A stretch of 64,000 nt of DNA from Pseudomonas sp. MPC6. Lineage in GTDB: Bacteria > Pseudomonadota > Gammaproteobacteria > Pseudomonadales > Pseudomonadaceae. Below are positions 54,476-64,000 of this stretch, piece after piece. The translations under genes were made by a program, and so were the position numbers. The stretch is taken from assembly GCF_006094435.1 (NCBI RefSeq), contig NZ_CP034783.1:2941001-3005000 (forward strand), read 5' to 3'. Within the stretch, counting starts at the first letter, position 1. Every line of letters starts with the position of its first letter. A model generated the notes under the pieces. It did no database searches, was not told the origin of the DNA, and saw nothing but the letters and a program-made list of their open reading frames with translations.

Positions 54476-54944
54476 AGGTTTTTCCTGCGAAGCTTAAAAA
54501 GTAGCAAGGGTTGCGGCAGTACCGATTCAGTACCCGTTTCCGGTCTCCGAACCACGGTAAATTCATCCCGGTCAGAAGCGGAAGGTCCATCTGGCAATAA
54601 GTGGACAGCAGCATAAGGAGCGCTTGGCCCGAGTCGAAGTGCGCTGAGGCGGGGTTCATTCCCGTCATCAGCCAAGGGGGGCGCATAATGTTTGGCGGCG
54701 ATTGTACTGGTCTGGCTCTTTAAACGATAGGGCGTTGAGGCCGTACGGCTCCTTTGACACCATCAGCGGTCAGATTTTAAGCGCTGAATGCTAACAGCAG
54801 GTTACAAACGCTGGCTAAAATGCCACCTTTGATCCTGAGGCCGACAGTCGACATGCGCTCAGGGACGCGCCACCGGCACCTCCGTTTCGATATCAGACGC
54901 TGCACAAGGCCCTCCAGGGGACGCAGTTTGTTCACTTCTGACGT
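54476..54944. other. 469-bp intergenic region between ybiT and lpxO
   Basis: I see no gene, RNA or clear operator. It must contain the promoters of the divergent ybiT and lpxO genes. Short open frames here lack ribosome-binding sites. Confidence 0.6.
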
Positions 54945-55856
54945 GTGACGATTTTCGTGAAGCTCATCATTGCTGTTATTTATGTTGTATCGATCGCGTA
55001 CGTTCATCTGCGCGGACGCGTGCGCCACAAATTGGGCCGCCAGCTGAGTGATCACTCGACATTTCTGGCACCGGTCAATTGCTTCCTTTACCTGTTCTCG
55101 AAAATCCCCAACAGGCCTTATCTCGACACTGCCGATTTTCCTGACTTGAGTCCGTTGCAGACCCATTGGCAAGACATTCGCGCCGAAGGCCAGAGCCTGC
55201 TCGAGAACGGTGAGATCAAACGCTCGAACCAGTATGACGATGTCGGATTCAACTCGTTCTTCAAGACGGGCTGGAAGCGCTTTTACCTGAAGTGGTACGG
55301 CGATAGCCACCCATCAGCCATGAAACTCTGCCCGCGCACCACTGAACTGGTGCAGAGTATCGGCTCGATCAAGGCCGCGATGTTTGCCGAGCTGCCACCG
55401 GGATCCAGACTGGTCCGTCACCGCGATCCGTATGCCGGATCCTATAGGTATCACCTGGGCCTGGACACGCCGAACGATGCCGGGTGCTACATCAACGTCG
55501 ATGGCGAGAACTACCACTGGCGCGACGGTGAAGCGGTGATGTTCGACGAGACCTTTATTCATTACGCCGAAAACACCACCCAGCAAAATCGCATCATTCT
55601 GTTCTGCGACATTGAGCGGCCGATGAAGTATCGCTGGGCGGCAGCGTTCAATGGCTGGTTCAGCCGCCATGTGATGGCGGCAGCGGGGGCGCCGAACGCT
55701 GTGGGCGACAAGACCGGTGCTATCAACCGTCTGTTCGGCAAAATCTACAAGTTTCGCCTGAGGGGAAAGGCGCTCAAGAAGCGCAATCGCAAGCTTTATT
55801 ATCTGGAGAAATGGGCGATTCTGGGTGGGTTGCTGGCAGTTTTTGTACTGATCTGA
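54945..55856 (+). CDS. lpxO: Lipid A 2-hydroxylase (aspartyl/asparaginyl beta-hydroxylase family)
   Basis: A 303-residue Fe(II)/2-oxoglutarate enzyme that hydroxylates a secondary acyl chain of lipid A. The iron site is RLVRHRDPYAGSYRYH with the second His in FDETFIHYAEN, and the 2-oxoglutarate Arg in NTTQQNRIILFCDI. One N-terminal membrane segment (LIIAVIYVVSIAYVHLRG) and a C-terminal hydrophobic segment (WAILGGLLAVFVLI) are seen. The start is uncertain: GTG at 54945 or GTG at 54957; neither has a strong ribosome-binding site. Confidence 0.88.
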   Translation: MTIFVKLIIAVIYVVSIAYVHLRGRVRHKLGRQLSDHSTFLAPVNCFLYLFSKIPNRPYLDTADFPDLSPLQTHWQDIRAEGQSLLENGEIKRSNQYDDVGFNSFFKTGWKRFYLKWYGDSHPSAMKLCPRTTELVQSIGSIKAAMFAELPPGSRLVRHRDPYAGSYRYHLGLDTPNDAGCYINVDGENYHWRDGEAVMFDETFIHYAENTTQQNRIILFCDIERPMKYRWAAAFNGWFSRHVMAAAGAPNAVGDKTGAINRLFGKIYKFRLRGKALKKRNRKLYYLEKWAILGGLLAVFVLI

Positions 55857-55877
55857 TTTTTGCGTTGCGGTCCCTGA

Positions 55878-55968
55878 CGCCTTCGCGAGCAAGCCCGCTC
55901 CCACATTCGAACCGGTTTCTCCAATGGAGTGCGGTCAAGTGTGGGAGCGGGCTTGCTCGCGAAGAGGC
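55878..55968. repeat. REP pair
   Basis: CGCCTTCGCGAGCAAGCCCG(CTCCCACA) at left and TGTGGGAGCGGGCTTGCTCG(CGAAGAGGC) at right, with about 35 bases between, downstream of lpxO. Confidence 0.88.
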
Positions 55969-56010
55969 CTGCACTTCCATCGCATAACTCATGGATGCTC
56001 CTGTGTTCAA

Positions 56011-56883
56011 TCAGCCACTGGAACGCTTTGAAGGTTTTTTCGCCGGTGCCGGCTTGTCGGTCGATTTAGCTTTCGCTGCAGGTTTGGCAGCCGCCTTGCC
56101 CCCCAGACTACGCTTGAGCAACTCGGTCAAATCAATCACATCCGCGGTCTTGCGCTCCTCTTCACCCGTCGCAGTTTCCACGTCCTCGATCTTGCCTTCA
56201 TGGGCCTTTTTCTCCACCAGCGCCATGATCTTGTCTTCGAAACTGTCGCGGTAGTCCTCAGGGCTCCACTCGGCACTCATGTCTTCAACCAGCCGCTTGG
56301 CCATGTCCAGCTCGCCCTTGACCAGCTTCGCATCGGTGACTTCGCTGCCCAGTTCGAGCGTATCCAGGCTGCGCACTTCAGCCGGCCAGCGCAGCATGAC
56401 CAGGACCATGGCCGACTCCAGCGGCATCAGTGCGGCCAAGTGCTGGCGAGTGTGCAAGACCACGTGGGCGAGGGCGACCTTGTTGGTTTTGCTGAGGGTT
56501 TCGCGCAGCAGCGCGTAGACCTTGCCGCCGCGTTTATCGGGTGCAAGGTAGTAGGGTGTGTCGATGTTTTGCAGGGGAATCTGTTCACTGTCGACAAAGG
56601 AAAAGATGTCGATGGTTTGTGTGGACAGCGGGTGCGCCGACTTGATCTCCTCCTCACTGAGCACCACGTAGCGCCCCTTTTCGTATTGCACACCTTTAAC
56701 GATGTGCTCTTTGGTGACCTCCTTGCCGGTGACCTTGTTGATGCGCTTATAGCCGACCGGCTCCATGCTCCGGCTGTCGAGCCAGTCGAAATCCACCCCT
56801 TGGGAAGACGTCGCCGAGACCAGCGCGACAGGGATATGCACCAGCCCGAAACTGATTGCGCCTTTCCAGATTGCTCGTGGCAT
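56011..56883 (-). CDS. ku: Non-homologous end-joining protein Ku
   Basis: A 290-residue Ku protein that binds DNA ends and recruits LigD. The start MPRAIWKGAISFGLVHIPVAL is diagnostic, and the bridge region YYLAPDKRGGKVYALLRETL is present. A basic Ala/Lys/Pro-rich tail (AKPAAKAKSTDKPAPAKKPS) follows the core, a form of Ku C terminus linked to DNA binding. GGGAG lies nine bases before the ATG at 56883. No ligD is adjacent, so the ligase must be elsewhere. Confidence 0.93.
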   Translation of the reverse strand: MPRAIWKGAISFGLVHIPVALVSATSSQGVDFDWLDSRSMEPVGYKRINKVTGKEVTKEHIVKGVQYEKGRYVVLSEEEIKSAHPLSTQTIDIFSFVDSEQIPLQNIDTPYYLAPDKRGGKVYALLRETLSKTNKVALAHVVLHTRQHLAALMPLESAMVLVMLRWPAEVRSLDTLELGSEVTDAKLVKGELDMAKRLVEDMSAEWSPEDYRDSFEDKIMALVEKKAHEGKIEDVETATGEEERKTADVIDLTELLKRSLGGKAAAKPAAKAKSTDKPAPAKKPSKRSSG

Positions 56884-57085
56884 CGTCGTCTTCTCCCAAG
56901 TGATGATCAGGTGACCCGTGGCCTGGAGCAAAAGTTTCAGCCGCTTTGAGCCGCATTTCGAGGGCGGATCAGCGGTACGGTCAAAGGGTGTTACATCTGC
57001 CTGGGAGGTTTTGATTAACAAATGCGAACCCCGGGCGTAGCGTGCTATCGAAGACTCTATCCACGCTTACGTCGAGAGGCTCCCG

Positions 57086-57439
57086 ATGAACCGATTAACG
57101 CTTGGCATCACTGCGTTGGCGTTGAGTGGCGTGCTGAGCAATCCGGCCCAGGCCGATCCGGCGCCATCCTCACCGTTGCTGCTGGCGCAGAGCCCGACGG
57201 GCAATTCAAGCAATCCATACAACAGCCCGATTCGCCGGGCCAACCCCAACAGCATGCAGGGCACCCAACCCGGAGCTCCTGGCATTCGCGGACCGAACAC
57301 CGTACCGGTTCCGCGACCACCGACCCTGGACAACGGCGGGATTGGCAACCGCTATCCCCAGGACCGCCCCGCTGCGCCTAGCCAACCGATATTCATACCC
57401 AATCCGCCTCATCGAGACACAGGCACCAGCAACCGTTGA
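57086..57439 (+). CDS. Secreted Pro/Asn-rich protein of unknown function
   Basis: A 117-residue precursor with a signal peptide (LGITALALSGVLSNPAQAD) and a low-complexity mature part rich in Pro, Asn, Gly and Arg (NSPIRRANPNSMQGTQPGAP). No domain is recognised. It lies 50 bp before the sugar-dehydrogenase gene on the same strand and may be co-transcribed. Confidence 0.7.
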   Translation: MNRLTLGITALALSGVLSNPAQADPAPSSPLLLAQSPTGNSSNPYNSPIRRANPNSMQGTQPGAPGIRGPNTVPVPRPPTLDNGGIGNRYPQDRPAAPSQPIFIPNPPHRDTGTSNR

Positions 57440-57489
57440 ACGGCAAGACGCAAGTCTGCCAGCCATCCTGACGACAAAAGGAATCGTGC

Positions 57490-58641
57490 ATGTTGCGTAG
57501 AACCCTCCTGGCCACACTCTGTGCCAGCACCTTGATCACTGCGACCGCACCGACCTATGCCGCGCCCGTTCAAGAACTGAAAAGTGAACAGGGCACCCTC
57601 GAAGTGACCCCGATCGTCGAGGGCCTGGAGCACCCGTGGGCCCTGGCGTTCCTGCCCGATCGCCAGGGCATTCTGGTAACCGAACGCCCTGGCAACCTGC
57701 GAGTGGTCAGCACTGACGGCAAGCTCTCGGCCCCGCTCGACGGCGTGCCGACAGTCTGGGCCAAGGGCCAGGGCGGCTTGCTGGATGTGGCGTTGTCGCC
57801 CGACTTCAAGCAAGACCGCACGGTCTATCTGTCTTATGCCGAAGGGGGCGGCAAGGGCGACAAGGCCGGGACCGCGGTCGGCCGCGGACAATTGTCGCAA
57901 GACCTGAAGTCAATCAGGAACTTCAAGGTGATCTTCCGCCAGGAGCCCAAACTGTCGGTCGGCAACCACTTTGGGTCGCGCCTGGTGTTCGACCGCGACG
58001 GTTATCTGTTCATCACCCTCGGTGAGAACAACGACCGGCCGACGGCCCAGGACCTCGACAAACTGCAGGGCAAGGTCGTGCGGATCTATCCCGACGGCAA
58101 GGTCCCGGACGACAACCCCTTTGTCGGTCAGACCGGCGTGCGCCCGGAGATCTGGTCTTATGGCCAGCGCAATCCACAAGGTGCGGCGCTCAACCCCTGG
58201 ACCGGCGTCCTCTGGGAAAACGAGCACGGCCCCCGGGGCGGCGACGAGATCAACGTTATCGAGCGTGGCAAGAACTATGGCTGGCCGCTGGCAACCCACG
58301 GCATCAACTATTCCGGCCAGCCGATTCCGGAAGCCACGGGCAAGACCGCCGAAGGCACCGTCGCGCCACACCATGTCTGGGAAAAATCCCCTGGCCTGAG
58401 CGGCATGGCGTTTTACGATGCCGATCGCTTCAAGGCCTGGCAACACAATGTGTTTATCGGCGCGCTGGTCAGTCAGGAGCTGATTCGCTTGCAATTCGAC
58501 GGCGACAAGGTGGTGCACGAAGAGCGGTTGATGGGTGAGCTGAACAAACGCATTCGTGATGTGCGGCAGGGACCGGACGGCTATTTGTATGTGTTGACCG
58601 ATGAGGCTGACGGAGTGCTGTACAAGGTTGGCCTGAAGTAA
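57490..58641 (+). CDS. PQQ-dependent aldose sugar dehydrogenase (YliI type)
   Basis: A 383-residue periplasmic six-bladed beta-propeller of the soluble glucose dehydrogenase/YliI family. A signal peptide (TLLATLCASTLITATAPTYAAP) leads it. Conserved segments are EHPWALAFLPD, GQGGLLDVALSPDF, VGNHFGSRLVFDRDGYLFITLG and NEHGPRGGDEINVIERGKNYGWP. Such enzymes use PQQ and calcium to oxidise aldoses. The small Pro-rich protein gene precedes it. Confidence 0.92.
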   Translation: MLRRTLLATLCASTLITATAPTYAAPVQELKSEQGTLEVTPIVEGLEHPWALAFLPDRQGILVTERPGNLRVVSTDGKLSAPLDGVPTVWAKGQGGLLDVALSPDFKQDRTVYLSYAEGGGKGDKAGTAVGRGQLSQDLKSIRNFKVIFRQEPKLSVGNHFGSRLVFDRDGYLFITLGENNDRPTAQDLDKLQGKVVRIYPDGKVPDDNPFVGQTGVRPEIWSYGQRNPQGAALNPWTGVLWENEHGPRGGDEINVIERGKNYGWPLATHGINYSGQPIPEATGKTAEGTVAPHHVWEKSPGLSGMAFYDADRFKAWQHNVFIGALVSQELIRLQFDGDKVVHEERLMGELNKRIRDVRQGPDGYLYVLTDEADGVLYKVGLK

Positions 58642-59057
58642 AACATCGCCTGCCGAAGATTCAGCCCGACGGTAGTGATATAGGTCAAAGATCCCGTGAT
58701 GCGGCCTTGCGTGTATGTGGAGTCGGCAGATACTGAGTCAAGGTCGTTACAATCTTGCCGCCGTGGATCATGCAAATTGCCGGGTTGAAATCGACTTTTG
58801 TTGCATTTTGCATGAAAAGGTTTGCTGTCAGTGCCCGTATATCATTGAAATTACCGATGAGCTGCACGGCGAAATTCGCGGCATGTTTTATGCTGTAGCT
58901 GGCCTTGAGCTGACCGGCTTTTCATTTGAGTCAGTGGCTACACCGGAAAACAGTCAGATGAGGACTTGATAAAGCCTGCAAGAAACATGAGCGGGGAATT
59001 TAGTACTGATCGACGTGGATGTTTGATTGGCATTCTCACATTAAGGAGAGGGTCGTA
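58642..59057. other. 416-bp region between the sugar dehydrogenase and the DUF1652 gene
   Basis: No certain gene. One open frame on the plus strand, 58715-58969 (84 codons), is Cys-rich in the middle (CCILHEKVCCQCPY) and ends in a plausible beta-rich segment (GEIRGMFYAVAGLELTGFSF), but it has no ribosome-binding site at its ATG (58715) or at the internal GTG (58763). The base composition is lower in GC than the neighbours, so it may be a remnant or foreign piece. Confidence 0.5.
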
Positions 59058-59327
59058 ATGTTTCTTTCTGCCTTGGAACTTCGAAACATCATTGAAAGCA
59101 GTTTTCTTCCGAAACGTTGTCAATGTACGTTGTCGCCGGACCTGTCGATGACTATAAAAGTGTATTCCGATCGTAAAACCGATCACCTCGATCTGATGGT
59201 GACCGGAATCAACGCCAAACATCTCAATGGCTGCAGGGAAATCAATGACCTGATTGCCGAATTGCGTGTGGACATGCAAAACAGAGCCGAAGTCCAGACT
59301 CTGCATCCGGACAGGAAAGCGCTTTAA
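59058..59327 (+). CDS. DUF1652 family protein
   Basis: An 89-residue Pseudomonas-specific small protein of the DUF1652 family: MFLSALELRNIIESSFLPKR at the start, then CQCTLSPDLSMTIKVYS, LMVTGINAKHLNGCREINDL and LIAELR. ATG at 59058 has AAGGAG upstream. No function is known; it has no operon partner. Confidence 0.87.
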   Translation: MFLSALELRNIIESSFLPKRCQCTLSPDLSMTIKVYSDRKTDHLDLMVTGINAKHLNGCREINDLIAELRVDMQNRAEVQTLHPDRKAL

Positions 59328-59457
59328 CCCCACGGTTTCAAGGCTCGCGCCGGTCTGGCGGAAAGCCAGGCCCGGCGCCAGCTCTATCATCAGCATGCAA
59401 TATGCCAGGACCGGCATGGCGCTCGAGCCATTTGCCGGTGCACTGCGTACTGCCTGG

Positions 59458-59730
59458 TCAGCTTTGCATGCTGCAAGCGTCGGACAGTTTTCGATAAGTG
59501 ATCTGAGCCGTTTGGCCTGACGTGTCGATGTACTTCATTTCAGCGGTAATGACTTCGCAATACAGGGTCGAGGGCTCGGTCAGCGAGATGACCTTGGCCA
59601 CGTGCAATGGCATTCCATAGTGATATGCAGGGACTTGGACCTGGGTCGAGGACGTTTCGTCGGCCAGAGCAAGACCGGCAAAGGCGGTGCAGGCGAGGGC
59701 GGCTGTCGACAACAATGTGCGCGTGTTCAT
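59458..59730 (-). CDS. DUF2790 family secreted protein
   Basis: A 90-residue precursor of a Pseudomonas-specific DUF2790 protein. Signal peptide (LLSTAALACTAFAGLALADE), then the conserved YHYGMPLHVAKVISLTEPS and YCEVITAEMKYIDTSG. ATG at 59730 has GGAG upstream. Located where mtlZ would be expected, downstream of mtlY. Confidence 0.87.
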   Translation of the reverse strand: MNTRTLLSTAALACTAFAGLALADETSSTQVQVPAYHYGMPLHVAKVISLTEPSTLYCEVITAEMKYIDTSGQTAQITYRKLSDACSMQS

Positions 59731-59893
59731 GAACGATCTCCAGTGCAGGCGAAAAGTCAGCTCGACATAAGGTCGAACCTGCCGCACTGGGCGTCAGAGA
59801 GATCTGAGGGCGTGCGGTCCAGTAAAGCTTTGGACCGCAGCGTTAAGAGATGGTTAAGCCGGCTGAACGCCGCCTGTCGGCAGTTCCTTCTCT

Positions 59894-61390
59894 TCAAAGG
59901 ATGGCGACCTGCTGTCGATAGCGTTCATACGCCTGCTGGCAGGCTGCCACATTGTCGGCTATCGGCAGGGTTTCGCTGGCCGGATCGAGCTTTACGCAGC
60001 GCTTGCACAAATCCGCCAGGCTGTGTTCATGGCCGTTTGCCCAGGACTTGCACCACGCCGCCTGAATCGCTGCGCCGAGCGCCGCGGCTTCGCTTTGCCC
60101 GGTGCAGATCACGGGGGTGTTCATGATGTCCGCGACCAGCTGCCGCCACACCGTGCTTTTCGAGCCGCCGCCGATCAGGCAGATGCTGCGGCTTTGCAGG
60201 CCATCGCGGCGCAACAGGTCCAGCCCATAACGCAAACCGAAGGTCGTGCCCTCGACCACGGCGCGACACAGGTTGGCCTGCGTCAGGTTGGTCATGGTCA
60301 GCCCCAGCAGGCTGCCCGTGGCATGGGGCAGGGCAGGCACCCGTTCACCATTGAGAAACGGCAGCATGCACACGCCTTCGGCACCGATCGGCGCTTGCGC
60401 GACGAGCTCGTTGAAGCGCGGGATATCCAGCTCGAACAACTCGCGAATCACCCCGGTGGCATTGGTCAGGTTCATGGTGCAGATCAGCGGCAGCCAGCCA
60501 CCGCTGGATGAACAGAAGGTCGCGACCGAGGCGTCCGGACTGACATTCGGCTGGTCGGCATAGGCGTAGACCGTTCCCGAGGAACCGAGGCTCATGGTGA
60601 TTGCACCGGGCTTGATGTTACCGGTGCCGATGGCGCCCATCATGTTGTCGCCACCGCCGCTGGACACCAGGGCCTGCGGGTTGATGCCCAGGTGTTCGGC
60701 GATGCCCGGCAGGAGGGTGCCAACGGCCTGGTGGGCGTCGATCAGCTCCGGCAACGCGGCTTGCAGGCGGCCGGTGGGGTCGATGTCGCGCAGCAGCTGC
60801 AAGTCCCACTGACGGGTGCGAACGTTGAAATAGCCGGTGCCCGAGGCATCGCCATACTCACTGCAACTGCGGCCGGTGAGCCAGAAGTTGAGGTAGTCGT
60901 GGGGCAGCAGGATGTGGGCGATGCGGGAAAACGTTGGCGGGTGCTGTTCTTTGGTCCAGAGCAGCTTGGATACGGTATAGCCCGGCGCGATGACGACGCC
61001 GAGGCGTTCCAGCGAGCCGCTTTCGCCGCCCAGGTGGGCCAGCAGGCGGTCGTTCTGCGCGCTGGATTCGGTGTCGCACCAGAGTTTGGCCGGGCGCAGT
61101 ACCTGGCCCTGATCGTCGACCAGGACCAGGCCGTGTTGTTGACCGGAGACGCCGATGCCAAGGATGTCCTGGCCGTCGACATTGGCCGCGATCAGCGCTT
61201 GGCGAGTGGCGCAAGCGAATGCTTCCAGCCATTGCGACGTGTCCTGCTCGCGCCGGCCATTGGCGCCACTGATCAGGCTGTGGGGAGCCGCACCCTGGCC
61301 GAGGACCTCGCCGCTGATGGCGTCGAGGATCAGGGCCTTGGTGCCTTGGGTGCCGCAGTCGATGCCGAGGAAAAGTTGTTGGTTTGCCAT
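59894..61390 (-). CDS. mtlY: Xylulokinase of the mannitol/arabitol operon
   Basis: A 498-residue FGGY-family kinase. Phosphate and sugar sites are visible in FLGIDCGTQGTKALIL, VSGQQHGLVLVD, SSGGGDNMMGAIGTG and the FGGY signature region IGGGSKSTVWRQLVADIMN. It phosphorylates D-xylulose formed from D-arabitol. It is the third gene of mtlK-mtlD-mtlY; a REP pair separates it from mtlD. ATG at 61390 (MANQQLF) is the usual start. The fructokinase gene mtlZ that follows mtlY in P. fluorescens is missing here. Confidence 0.92.
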   Translation of the reverse strand: MANQQLFLGIDCGTQGTKALILDAISGEVLGQGAAPHSLISGANGRREQDTSQWLEAFACATRQALIAANVDGQDILGIGVSGQQHGLVLVDDQGQVLRPAKLWCDTESSAQNDRLLAHLGGESGSLERLGVVIAPGYTVSKLLWTKEQHPPTFSRIAHILLPHDYLNFWLTGRSCSEYGDASGTGYFNVRTRQWDLQLLRDIDPTGRLQAALPELIDAHQAVGTLLPGIAEHLGINPQALVSSGGGDNMMGAIGTGNIKPGAITMSLGSSGTVYAYADQPNVSPDASVATFCSSSGGWLPLICTMNLTNATGVIRELFELDIPRFNELVAQAPIGAEGVCMLPFLNGERVPALPHATGSLLGLTMTNLTQANLCRAVVEGTTFGLRYGLDLLRRDGLQSRSICLIGGGSKSTVWRQLVADIMNTPVICTGQSEAAALGAAIQAAWCKSWANGHEHSLADLCKRCVKLDPASETLPIADNVAACQQAYERYRQQVAIL

Positions 61391-61452
61391 GGAGGATCCT
61401 TGGATCGTCAGGTCGATGTCAGTCAACATTCAACGTATAGGGTGCCTGTCAG

Positions 61453-61556
61453 TCCGCCTTCGCGGGCAAGCCCGCTCCCACAGGGACCCGCGTCGTCCAC
61501 AAATATGTATTCCACCGCGGACCAGTGTGGGAGCGGGCTTGCCCGCGAAGACGGCA
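61453..61556. repeat. REP pair inside the mtl operon
   Basis: CGCCTTCGCGGGCAAGCCCG (then CTCCCACA) at left and TGTGGGAGCGGGCTTGCCCG (then CGAAGAC) at right, in the gap between mtlD and mtlY. Confidence 0.88.
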
Positions 61557-61574
61557 GCAGATTCACCACGGTAC

Positions 61575-63047
61575 TTACGCCAGCACCCGCTCCAGGGTTC
61601 GCGTCACCCCAACCTCGCGCAAGCTGTTGCAGCACCATTCGAACGCCGCCACAAATTCGGGCGAGCGGGGAATCTGCGTACCAAAGATCTCCTCGACCTC
61701 CAACAACCGCTGGGTGATCAACACATCATCGGCCACCAACGCCTGACAAAACGCCGCGCGCGGATCCGGAATCGAGTACGTATCGCCCTGCTCATTCACC
61801 CCCTTCAAGTACAAGGCCCAGGCTGCCACCACCAACGCCGCACGCTTCGTCTCGCGGCCCTCGGCAATCAAGCGATTGATCGTCGGCACGGTGAACTTGG
61901 GAAACTTCGACGAACCGTCCGAGCACACGCGCTCCAACTGGTCGGCAATCGCCTGGTTGGAGAAGCGTGCGACCAGGGTGTTCTTGTAGTCGGTCAGGTC
62001 TATCCCCGGCACGGGCGACAACTGTGGCGTCACGTCCAGATCCATGTAAGCGCGCACGTACCGGACAAACAGCGGATCGTTCATGGTCTCGTGAACGAAG
62101 CGGTATCCCTTCAGGAATCCCAGATACGTCAGGGCCAGGTGGCTGCCGTTGAGCAGCTTGATCTTCATGTCTTCGTAAGGCGTGACGTCGTCGGTAAACT
62201 GCACGCCGACCTGTTCCCAGGCCGGGCGCCCGTTGACGAACTTGTCTTCCAGCACCCATTGCGCAAAGGGTTCGCAGACCACTGGCCAGGCATCGTCGAC
62301 GGCATGCCTGGCGGCCAGTTGCAGGCGATGTTCAGCGCTGGTCATCGGCGTGATGCGGTCGACCATGGCGTTGGGGAAACTGACGTTGCTATCGATCCAG
62401 TCGCGCAGTTCGGCATCGCGCAGGGCCGCAAACGCCAGGAGCGCCTTGCGGGTGACCGTGCCGTTGTGCGGCAGGTTATCGCAGGACATCAAGGTGAATG
62501 CCGGCGTGCCGGCGGCACGGCGTTTGACCAGGGCGGCGCAAAGAAAGCCGAACACGGTTTGCGGTGCGTCCGGATGGGCCAGGTCATGTTGGATCTGCGG
62601 CAAATGGGCCATGAATTCGCCGTTGCTGTCGTCGATGCAGTAGCCGCCTTCGGTGATGGTCAGCGAGACAATCCGAATCTCGGGGTTCGCCAGTTTGTCG
62701 ATCAGCGCCTGGGCGCCGTCTTCGGCCAGCAGCATGTCGCGGATGGCGCCGATCACCCGGACTTCGGTGTCGTCGGAGTCGCCCAACTCAAGCAGGGTGA
62801 ACAGGTAATCCTGCGCCTTCAGGTCATCCCGGGCACGACGGTCTTCGGCGCGCAGGCCGACGCCGCAAATGGCCCAGTCCAGATCCTTGCCGGTGTTCAT
62901 CAAGGCGTCGGTGTAATACGCCTGATGCGCGCGGTGGAAACCGCCGACGCCGATGTGCGCGATGCCCTGGCGGGTGTCGCTCAGGGTGTAGGCGGGCAGG
63001 ATCACTTCGGGGGCGAGGTGGTGCAGATTCTGGTTATTCAGTTTCAT
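61575..63047 (-). CDS. mtlD: Mannitol 2-dehydrogenase
   Basis: A 490-residue long-chain polyol dehydrogenase that oxidises mannitol to fructose and arabitol to xylulose with NAD. NAD region IAHIGVGGFHRAHQAYYTD, substrate region TITEGGYC and the catalytic segment KIKLLNGSHLALTYLG, whose first Lys lies in the usual place. The length matches the characterised P. fluorescens enzyme (about 493). ATG at 63047 (MKLNNQN). It lies 16 bp behind mtlK. Confidence 0.94.
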   Translation of the reverse strand: MKLNNQNLHHLAPEVILPAYTLSDTRQGIAHIGVGGFHRAHQAYYTDALMNTGKDLDWAICGVGLRAEDRRARDDLKAQDYLFTLLELGDSDDTEVRVIGAIRDMLLAEDGAQALIDKLANPEIRIVSLTITEGGYCIDDSNGEFMAHLPQIQHDLAHPDAPQTVFGFLCAALVKRRAAGTPAFTLMSCDNLPHNGTVTRKALLAFAALRDAELRDWIDSNVSFPNAMVDRITPMTSAEHRLQLAARHAVDDAWPVVCEPFAQWVLEDKFVNGRPAWEQVGVQFTDDVTPYEDMKIKLLNGSHLALTYLGFLKGYRFVHETMNDPLFVRYVRAYMDLDVTPQLSPVPGIDLTDYKNTLVARFSNQAIADQLERVCSDGSSKFPKFTVPTINRLIAEGRETKRAALVVAAWALYLKGVNEQGDTYSIPDPRAAFCQALVADDVLITQRLLEVEEIFGTQIPRSPEFVAAFEWCCNSLREVGVTRTLERVLA

Positions 63048-63063
63048 CACAGGCTCTCTGAAT

Positions 63064-64000
<937 letters not shown>

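Overview
The window reads as chromosome of a fluorescent-group Pseudomonas. The evidence is a pyoverdine-maturation acylase (pvdQ), a complete fap functional-amyloid operon, a mannitol operon of the P. fluorescens type, the short Pseudomonas-specific families DUF1652 and DUF2790, high GC, and many Pseudomonas REP/REPIN palindromes between genes. No rRNA, tRNA, CRISPR array, insertion sequence or prophage was found.

Layout. 1-3.6 kb: a 2-hydroxyacid dehydrogenase cut by the window edge, a secreted alpha/beta hydrolase, a YqaA-type membrane protein overlapping a DUF411 protein, and a Fur-like winged-helix regulator. 3.8-7.2 kb: pvdQ converging on a FecR-type anti-sigma factor. 7.4-12.2 kb: a 1,600-residue dermonecrotic-toxin-like protein with a C-terminal HEFSHH zincin motif. 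12.4-20 kb: dpkA-like reductase, small proteins, LysR/nitrilase pair, GNAT, LEA-type lipoprotein, NCS2 permease, LysR. 20-25.4 kb: polyamine-binding protein plus agmatinase-family enzyme, aldo/keto reductase, zapE, DinB protein. 25.4-26.7 kb: a tandem REP-pair array. 27-31.7 kb: a TonB-dependent siderophore receptor and cptA. 31.9-35.3 kb: gnd-zwf-HAD operon. 35.4-36.4 kb: a decayed nhaB. 36.5-40 kb: a delta-60-repeat protein, a small protein and a sigma-54 activator. 40.1-45.1 kb: fapABCDEF on the minus strand. 45.5-52.6 kb: pnuC/NadR-like kinase, uppP, DUF1294, MmcQ, LysR, azoR, hydrolase, MFS. 52.9-59.7 kb: ybiT, lpxO, ku, a PQQ-type sugar dehydrogenase and small proteins. 59.9-64 kb: mtlY, mtlD and the 3' part of mtlK.

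How the genes work together. Iron: pvdQ and the TonB receptor share a TAAAT-N15-CGT promoter motif like that used by PvdS-type iron-starvation sigma factors, and the receptor also has a Fur-box-like palindrome. Biofilm: fapABCDEF has a good sigma-54 promoter in front of fapA, a sigma-54 activator gene just beyond fapF, and a strong terminator inside the operon after fapC that should favour the fibre subunits over the export genes. Carbon: gnd, zwf and a HAD phosphatase form a translationally coupled unit; mtlK-mtlD-mtlY handle mannitol/arabitol, but the fructokinase gene expected after mtlY is absent. Nitrogen: the agmatinase-family gene sits with a polyamine-binding protein under a divergent LysR regulator.

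The least ordinary items are the 541-bp higher-order duplication inside the REP array, the four-module toxin-like protein, the intra-operon fap terminator, and the shared iron-starvation promoter motif. All functions are assigned from sequence recognition alone, without database searches.
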